64,000 bases of DNA from Paenibacillus lycopersici. Its GTDB lineage: Bacteria > Bacillota > Bacilli > Paenibacillales > Paenibacillaceae. Under the pieces are notes generated by a model that was not told where the DNA came from, did no database searches, and saw only the letters and a list, made by a program, of their open reading frames with translations. Position numbers and translations under genes: made by a program. The number at the start of each line of letters is the position of its first letter. Within the stretch, counting starts at the first letter, position 1. The stretch spans positions 5,116,001-5,180,000 of the forward strand of contig NZ_CP048209.1 of the NCBI RefSeq assembly GCF_010119935.1, in the 5' to 3' direction. Below, one piece after another: positions 60,501 to 64,000 of this stretch.

Positions 60501-62294
60501 TTACGCCGGCTGCTCGACCTCGTCTTCCTCGACATCCGCTTTCGTTTCCTCGCCCTGCCACAGCAGCTGCATCTCCGTGCTGGTCTCCAGCAGCTCGGCC
60601 AGCGTGCCTTCGGCTTCGATTCGCCCGTCCTTCATGACAAGGATATGGTCGGCTTGCGCCAGCGCCGCCCTCCGATGCGATACCGCGATGCAGGTCATGT
60701 CCGGTTCCCGGAACAACCGCTCCCATAACGTTCTCTCCGTCTCGACGTCGAGCGCGCTGGACAAATCGTCGAAGAGGAACACGTCCGAGCGCGTCATCAG
60801 CATCCGGGCCGTCGCGGCACGTTGAATCTGTCCGCCGGAAAGCATGACGCCGCGGGGGCCGACGAACGTTTCCAGCCCGTTCTCTAACGAGCGCAGATCC
60901 TGCTCCATGACGGCCAATCGAATCGCGCGTTCCAGCTCCTCCGCGCCAGCCGGATTGCCTTGCGTCATGTTCTCGCGCAGCGTGTCGCTGAACAGCCGCG
61001 GCACTTGGGGCGTATAGGACGTCCGCGGCGGCTTCATGTGGCTGGCCGGATCATCGATCACCCGCCCGTTCCACCGAATCTCGCCCTCCGATTTCGGCAG
61101 CAGGCCGAGAAGCGCGCGCACGAGCGTCGATTTGCCCGATCCGATCCGGCCGGTAATGACCAGGAACTTGCCGCGTTCCAGACGAAAGCCGACATCCCGA
61201 ATACCGTTCGTTGAATGGGGGTACGTATACGACAGGCCTCGAACCTCCAGGCTCAGCAGGCGATCTTCCGCAAGCGCGGCCGGGCTTTCGCATTCCGGCG
61301 GATCGCCGTACAGATGGATTTCGCCATGCTCCATGATGTCGTCCTCCTCGCCCGGACGAAACAAAATCCGCATGCGGTCGAGCGCGACGCGCAGCCGCTT
61401 ATGCTGGAATACCATATACCCGAACAGCGAAACGCTGAACGCGAACGTGCTCAGATACGACGTGAACAACGCGAAGTCGCCGACCGTGAACCGGCCCGCC
61501 TTCATCTCCGCGGCGCACATCAGGAGGATGACGCCCGTGCAGATGCTGAGCACGTGCTGATTGAGCGAGCGCATCCACTGCCGGAACAGATTGTCGCGCA
61601 AAGCCGCCTTCCTCCGGCCCTCGTTCAGCTTCAGAAAACGGTTCAGCACATGGTCTTCCGCCTGGCCGAGCTTCACGGCCTGCACGGCCCCGAACGTCTC
61701 GGCGATGAAACCGGTAATACGGCCGGTCGCTTCCCGGTTCAACTGGGCGTACCGTCTAGCCCGGCTGCCCGACAGGTTGTTGAACAGCGTGACGACGACG
61801 AGGGGGAGAATCGCGACCAGCGTGATCTGCCAGTTGATGCGCACCATAATCACGATGCATGTGACCGCATAAATGACGCGGCCCCAGAAATCGACCCAGG
61901 ATTCCACGTATTCGACGACTTCGTCCACGTCTTCCCGGAACCGGGTCATCGCTTCTCCCGGCGAAGCCGGCAGATTGCGGCCGGGCCAGCGCATAATCCC
62001 TGCGAGCATATTGCGGCGAAGAACGGCCTGGATGTGATAGAAATACGTCGCCCACTTGTAGAAGGCCGCCAGAAACATGCCGATTCTGGCAAAACGGACC
62101 AGCGCCACGACGATCAGCGGCAGCACGAGCCAGCGATAATCGTGAGACTGGGTTGTCGCCCGGTCGAAAAACCATTTCATTCCGAGCCCGATGCCGACGG
62201 GCATCGCGTGAAAGATCCCCCACATCAAGCCGTTGACAAGATACAGAGCGGGGTTGTAGCGAAACAATCTCCCTATGAATTTCGTAACGGTCAT
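60501..62294 (-). CDS. ABC exporter half-transporter with degenerate ATPase site (TM287-like)
   Basis: A 597-aa permease-ATPase fusion: six membrane helices (about 10-320), then ATPase with Walker A GRIGSGKST, signature LSGGQIQRA and Walker B VFLFDDLSS, in which Asp replaces the usual catalytic Glu. With the partner gene (signature LSAGEAQ) this predicts a heterodimeric exporter with one degenerate and one consensus site, as in TM287/288 or BmrCD. AGGAGG lies upstream; ATG overlaps the partner stop (ATGA). Likely multidrug or lipid/peptide export. Confidence 0.92.
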   Translation of the reverse strand: MTVTKFIGRLFRYNPALYLVNGLMWGIFHAMPVGIGLGMKWFFDRATTQSHDYRWLVLPLIVVALVRFARIGMFLAAFYKWATYFYHIQAVLRRNMLAGIMRWPGRNLPASPGEAMTRFREDVDEVVEYVESWVDFWGRVIYAVTCIVIMVRINWQITLVAILPLVVVTLFNNLSGSRARRYAQLNREATGRITGFIAETFGAVQAVKLGQAEDHVLNRFLKLNEGRRKAALRDNLFRQWMRSLNQHVLSICTGVILLMCAAEMKAGRFTVGDFALFTSYLSTFAFSVSLFGYMVFQHKRLRVALDRMRILFRPGEEDDIMEHGEIHLYGDPPECESPAALAEDRLLSLEVRGLSYTYPHSTNGIRDVGFRLERGKFLVITGRIGSGKSTLVRALLGLLPKSEGEIRWNGRVIDDPASHMKPPRTSYTPQVPRLFSDTLRENMTQGNPAGAEELERAIRLAVMEQDLRSLENGLETFVGPRGVMLSGGQIQRAATARMLMTRSDVFLFDDLSSALDVETERTLWERLFREPDMTCIAVSHRRAALAQADHILVMKDGRIEAEGTLAELLETSTEMQLLWQGEETKADVEEDEVEQPA

Positions 62295-64000
62295 GCCCGC
62301 TCCTCCTGTCGGTCGGCTCGCAGCAGCCGGGCGTATTCCGAGGACGGATTCTGCGCCAATGCTTCCCGCTCGCCGAACTCGATGACGCGTCCTTGACGCA
62401 GCATCATGATTTTGTCGACTTGATCCAGCGTGGCCAATCGGTGCGCGATCACGATCCCAGTGCATCGTTCCATCAACTGATCCACGGCCTTCTGCAGCAT
62501 CGATTCCGTCGCGGCGTCAAGCCGCGAGGACGGTTCGTCGAGGACGATCAGGCTCGGCTGCGTCAGGAATACCCGCGTCAGCGCGAACAATTGCGCTTCG
62601 CCCGCGGAGAGCGACGTTCCTCCGGCAGAAAGCCGCGTATCCAGCCCTTGCGGCAGCGCCTCGATCCATGGCCGCAGGCCGAGCCGCCCGGCCGTCTCGA
62701 GAATCTCCTCGTCCGATAGCCGCGGATTGAACAGCGTCAGATTGTCGCGCAGCGTGCCGTCGATCAGCTGTACGTCCTGCGTGACCATGCCGACTCTTCG
62801 ATACAGCGACTTCAGGCGCAGATCGCGGATATCCGTGCCTCCGACCCGTATTACGCCGCTGTCTAAATTATAGAGACGGAGCAGCAGCCGGCTGATGCTC
62901 GACTTGCCGCTGCCGGTTCGTCCGATGAGGCCAAGCCGCTCTCCCGGTTTCAGCTCGAAGCAGATGTCGTGCAGGATCCGCTGATCCGCATTGTAACTGA
63001 AATTCACCTGCTCGAACGACACGGACAGCGGTCCTTGCGGCAGCTCGTCGCCTTCGCCGTCCTCGATTTCGCTCTTCAGCGAGAGCAGCTCCTGTGCGCG
63101 GCGCATGCCGGACTTCGCCTTCTGGAACTCCTGCAGCTGGTCGCCGAGCTGTTCGATCGGGTCGTTCAGCATTTGCGTGTACTGGAAGAAGAGAAACAGC
63201 ATGCCGAGCGTGATCCGTCCATGCAAATAATTGTAGACGCTGACCATCAGCACGGCGGTCATGGAGACCGTGAATAGCGCGACCGTCACGTTCCACGGCA
63301 TGATCCGGAGCATCCACGCCTTGCGCCCGGCAAGGAAGACCGCGCGCATCGCCTTGTGATAGCGGTTCATGAGCCGCGGCACGCCGCCGTTCGCTTGCAC
63401 GTCCTCGATGCCGGCGATCCGTTCCTCGATCAAGCCGTAGAGCGATGCGTTCGCTTGGCGCTCCGACTGGGAGGCGCTCACGCCCAAATCGCGTATTCGG
63501 AACATGATGCCGATGGACAGACAGGTGAACGCCGTCATGGTCGCGGCGATCGGCCAATTGTAGGCGAACATGTAGCCGAGAATGCCTGCGAGCAGGACGA
63601 AGCTGCCGATGATCTTGACGACGAACATCGCGAAGAAATTGGACATGCTGTTCACGTCGCCGTCGATGCGTTCAATCATCTCGCCCGGCGTCTTCACGTT
63701 TTGAAATCTCATGTCGAGCCGCAGCGTGTGCTGAAGCAAATTGGCCCGAATCTGGTTGGTCGCTCGCCATGCGACGTCATTCCCCAGGTAGCTGAGCCAG
63801 ACCGAGAACAATTGACTGAACACGGCGGCGGCGAGATACAGTCCAGCCAGCGTCAGCAGGCTTGACACGCTCCCGCCCCCGGTCGCCCGGTCGATGAATC
63901 GTTGAATGAGCTGCGGGTTCAACAGCTGAAGCGCCGTCGTCGCCAGCAGCAGAAGCAGCAGCGCGAGCAGTCGCCATTTGACGGGGCGCAGGTAGCGGAG
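62291..64000 (-). CDS. ABC exporter half-transporter partner, 5' end outside window
   Basis: The frame is open from the right edge: codons above the TTG at 63922 continue for 26 more to 64000, reading LRYLRPVKWRLLALLL, a typical first helix. At least 569 residues are visible. ATPase: Walker A GRTGSGKSS, Walker B LIVLDEPSS (canonical Glu) and a non-canonical signature SLSAGEAQLFAL. It forms the heterodimer with the downstream gene, coupled by 4-nt overlap. The start and any promoter lie beyond the window. Confidence 0.92.
   Translation of the reverse strand, partial: LRYLRPVKWRLLALLLLLLATTALQLLNPQLIQRFIDRATGGGSVSSLLTLAGLYLAAAVFSQLFSVWLSYLGNDVAWRATNQIRANLLQHTLRLDMRFQNVKTPGEMIERIDGDVNSMSNFFAMFVVKIIGSFVLLAGILGYMFAYNWPIAATMTAFTCLSIGIMFRIRDLGVSASQSERQANASLYGLIEERIAGIEDVQANGGVPRLMNRYHKAMRAVFLAGRKAWMLRIMPWNVTVALFTVSMTAVLMVSVYNYLHGRITLGMLFLFFQYTQMLNDPIEQLGDQLQEFQKAKSGMRRAQELLSLKSEIEDGEGDELPQGPLSVSFEQVNFSYNADQRILHDICFELKPGERLGLIGRTGSGKSSISRLLLRLYNLDSGVIRVGGTDIRDLRLKSLYRRVGMVTQDVQLIDGTLRDNLTLFNPRLSDEEILETAGRLGLRPWIEALPQGLDTRLSAGGTSLSAGEAQLFALTRVFLTQPSLIVLDEPSSRLDAATESMLQKAVDQLMERCTGIVIAHRLATLDQVDKIMMLRQGRVIEFGEREALAQNPSSEYARLLRADRQEERA

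Overview
The window reads as chromosomal DNA of a Gram-positive, spore-former-type Firmicute of the Paenibacillaceae (Paenibacillus/Cohnella-like). The case rests on the moderately high G+C coding sequence with strong AGGAGG ribosome sites, lipoprotein-anchored LplABC-type sugar uptake with a YesM/YesN-type two-component system, an S-layer-homology (SLH) surface protein, PhoP/PhoR, a bacillithiol-transferase-like DinB protein, and a Geobacillus-type cytochrome bd with its tiny CydS subunit. No rRNA, tRNA, CRISPR array, prophage or intact insertion sequence was seen.

Layout. 1-3.8 kb: a partial YciI-like gene, an OmpR-type two-component operon and a divergent secreted Ala/Val-rich protein. 3.8-7.7 kb: a small hypothetical gene with a striking operator-promoter, a SulP anion transporter, an ArsR regulator and a Cys-rich unknown. 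7.7-14.9 kb: five-gene operon on the minus strand, two sugar permeases, binding lipoprotein, response regulator, histidine kinase. 15.3-19.7 kb: two phytanoyl-CoA-dioxygenase-like oxygenases, a MOSC protein, a divergent regulator, and a hairpin repeat array. 20.2-23.4 kb: cytochrome bd operon cydA-cydB-cydS behind two oxygen/redox-type palindromes. 23.5-31.2 kb: a 1282-aa SLH beta-propeller protein, a KtrB-type K+ channel, a Gfo/Idh/MocA dehydrogenase and a divergent AraC regulator. 31.4-36.9 kb: a TIM-barrel isomerase, two more hairpin arrays, phoR-phoP, and a bile-acid-symporter-family transporter. 37-50.8 kb: class I fumarase, HD 5'-nucleotidase, YhhN, a MocR regulator with aldehyde dehydrogenase and divergent PfpI-RidA pair, BstA-like DinB protein, alpha/beta hydrolase, SgrR-like regulator, Leu/Phe-type dehydrogenase and an MFS transporter. 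51-59.6 kb: glycoside catabolism (GH78 rhamnosidase facing an AraC-SIS-ROK kinase-GH38 mannosidase set). 59.8-64 kb: GNAT acetyltransferase and a heterodimeric ABC exporter that runs off the right edge.

The most unusual material is non-coding. Three arrays of about 51-52 bp units each carry a perfect stem-loop (16.2-16.8, 32.35-32.64 and 32.66-33.16 kb). Two of them are the same family in opposite orientation, and both sit next to an identical 19-nt flank. Also notable are a near-consensus promoter with one GACAC-N6-GTGTC palindrome in its spacer and a second just downstream, the 36-residue CydS gene, and paired TGTGA-N6-TCACA sites ahead of cytochrome bd. All functional names come from recognition of motifs by eye; no database search was run.
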